From Daucus carota subsp. sativus (lineage: Eukaryota; Streptophyta; Magnoliopsida; Apiales; Apiaceae): a stretch of DNA of 64,000 nt. Under the pieces are notes generated by a model. It was given only the letters and a program-made list of their open reading frames with translations, did no database searches and was not told the DNA's origin. Below are positions 62,307-64,000 of the stretch, piece by piece (position 1 is the stretch's first letter; each line of letters begins with the position of its first letter). Position numbers and translations under genes: made by a program. Where the stretch lies: positions 38,376,689-38,440,688 of the forward strand of contig NC_030381.2 of assembly GCF_001625215.2 (NCBI RefSeq), given 5' to 3'.

Positions 62307-64000
62307 CTGCAATGACGAGACAGCCCAACTTAATGTACAAACAAACACATATGGTGTCGAAGCAATAACTAGATATAAATGTCAAATGAGAGTAAACATA
62401 TGAATATCCATATTACCAAAACAGGTGTCTGAATAAGCAAGGGATTCTTACAATCTTATACGGTTTTGTAGTTAGACAAATGAGTACGAGGACCCCGTTT
62501 TAAGTGTAACACGGCCCCTTGTTTTTGGTACTTGAAAAAATATAGTGTATATTAACAACAGATCGCATGAACTTAATTATACAAGAACGTTTATGATATG
62601 GGCTGGAAAATACCCAAATGGTGTAATAAATGTGGTGTTAAAGATAACCTAGTTTGGTCTGATTAAAAACCCAATTAATTAGGTCGTGAAGCCCTGATTA
62701 ATTAGTAAAATCACAGGTAATAAAACAGCCTAATATTTAGAACCTAATGTCTGCTATGAAAAGATGTGGCCTGCAGGGAAGCTTCCAGAATTGTTTAAAG
62801 AACAAAGTTTTTTTGAGGTCTAAGGCTCTCAAGCCCTATATGAACAACTCAACTCTACAAATCAAAACTATGTTTTGGCTTGATTCTCAACTAGCTTGAG
62901 ATACGAAGGCATCTTGCAAGGGCAGAAATAATCCAGAAATTCAAGTGCAGCCACATCGCTCATCCATGAGCATCCCTTGATTGCTTAACCCTAGCGGTTA
63001 CTAAGACCTAGTTTTTATTTTTAAAGTGTTAGTCACAGGCCTTAGATTATATTTGAACTCTTGACATGAGGGTGAAGTTTCTGGTGTTTCAACTAAAAAA
63101 TCAGACACATTTTCCAATCCCCCACATTGTCACGTGACGACAAAAAAAGGAGAGCCTGAGAGCAAATATATTACATATACATATATACAACACAGAAGAA
63201 GTCTAGACATTTTAATAACAGTAAGAAGTTTAACTAACATCGTAGTATATCGCCAAAATGATCAAACATAAAATGTGTAACACCGAAAGATATTTACTAA
63301 GTTATATTCATATATGGTTATGGTACTCAGACTCTCAGAGGCCATTTATCTAACCTATGTTTAATCATTATGTTTGATTCATTACAGGCAGCTTATGACA
63401 GGATACAAGGTCCTGCAGATATGAACTCAGTAAACCGACATTGATACATACATTAATGAATTATTAAAATGTCAGCAAATAGAACACTTCGTTAATGTTA
63501 CTTAAGTCTATATGGTTTTATGGTAAACAATAAGATAGCTGTTGCCTGTTAGTGAGCTCAGAAGAGGATGTGCCCGTAATCGCCAAAATCCAAAGTTATA
63601 GGTCTTAGGTTTATCACAAAATAAACATTTTAATATTTTTCAAATTAAACAGTATCTATTAGGTTCCCCAAAATATGAAGATATCCAAAGGACTGATGTA
63701 ATTATTTTTATCTGGAGTATTTATTTCCCTCACCAAAACGAGCGTTGCTTCTAAATATATCAATACAGTTCTGGCTTCCATCTGCACAAATTGTTAATCC
63801 TTGGTATCTTATGAGCTGTTGCAGGGAACTATTGGTATTAAGTTAAGAGTATTAATGAGTAAGGGGATAGTCTTTTCAGAGTTAGCTACTTGCGCTGGGA
63901 CTAGTCTCTCTCTCTCGCTCCCCCTCCCCCTATCTCTCTCTCTCTCTCTCTCTCGCTCTGCCCCTCTCCCTCCCTCCCGCTCGCTCCCTCCCGCCCTCTC
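62307..64000. other. NOV intron or upstream region, no gene seen
   Basis: No coding frame with NOV similarity or any other recognised family is visible on either strand. If the gene continues beyond the window, this is a long intron. The right end, from 63904, is a C/T-rich low-complexity tract of (CT)n mixed with CCCTCC text. Confidence 0.5.
63904..64000 (+). repeat. Pyrimidine tract (CT)n/CCCTCC at the window edge
   Basis: Nearly pure C and T for 97 bases, continuing past the window. It could be a microsatellite or a CT-rich leader of the strand being read. Confidence 0.8.

Overview
The window is plant nuclear DNA, almost certainly from a eudicot. It has multi-exon genes with AT-rich GT-AG introns, plastid-targeted proteins, plant-only families (DCD, RopGAP, NO VEIN, DEG2), an intact nuclear tRNA-Pro, many Stowaway-type MITEs and a Sirevirus-type Ty1/copia retroelement. 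No assignment below eudicot is made from sequence alone.

Left end (1-5.5 kb): part of a Sirevirus-like retrotransposon. The order is unusual: the 3' end of one internal domain (ORF tail plus three polypurine tracts), then one complete LTR (631-1835), a tRNA-Met primer binding site, gag, and a pol fragment (protease and integrase) that stops before reverse transcriptase. An LTR with internal sequence on both sides implies recombination or tandem elements. Thirteen exact copies of AGCAAGCT, most inside a longer near-palindrome, are spread over the LTR, gag and pol in all three reading frames. This is the most interesting unexplained pattern in the window.

5.8-7.3 kb: the GAP domain and tail of a RopGAP (plus strand). 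Its CRIB-coding 5' part is not visible, and its last exon is split by a 227-bp MITE that brings a stop codon. 9.6-10.1 kb: a small single-exon gene for an uncharacterised acidic/lysine-rich protein (minus). 10.4-17.9 kb: gene-poor, AT-rich DNA with several Stowaway MITEs.

18-32 kb, all minus strand: a DCD-domain gene (547 aa, with a 5'UTR intron holding a MITE); a complete nine-exon gene for a 1034-aa protein with C-terminal BRCT domains, preceded by a (CT)n 5' leader; a tRNA-Pro(AGG) on plus; and a ten-exon dehydroquinate dehydratase/shikimate dehydrogenase homologue of 516 aa. In the last, the dehydratase catalytic His is replaced and two substrate-pocket residues are Gly, pointing to a quinate dehydrogenase-like enzyme.

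37-52 kb: a two-exon gene for a 181-aa putative plastid protein (minus) and, divergent from it across about 840 bp, DEG2, the chloroplast serine protease (plus, 21 coding exons, 621 aa, complete catalytic triad, two GC-AG introns). 54.2-62.3 kb: the C-terminal 2189 residues of NO VEIN (minus; GHKL ATPase motifs and DUF3883), whose 5' exons lie beyond the window. Exon borders were set by hand from splice sites, and the coding phase was checked across every junction of the multi-exon genes. Gene products act in different compartments (plastid, cytosol, nucleus), and nothing suggests they are co-regulated, except possibly the divergent plastid pair.
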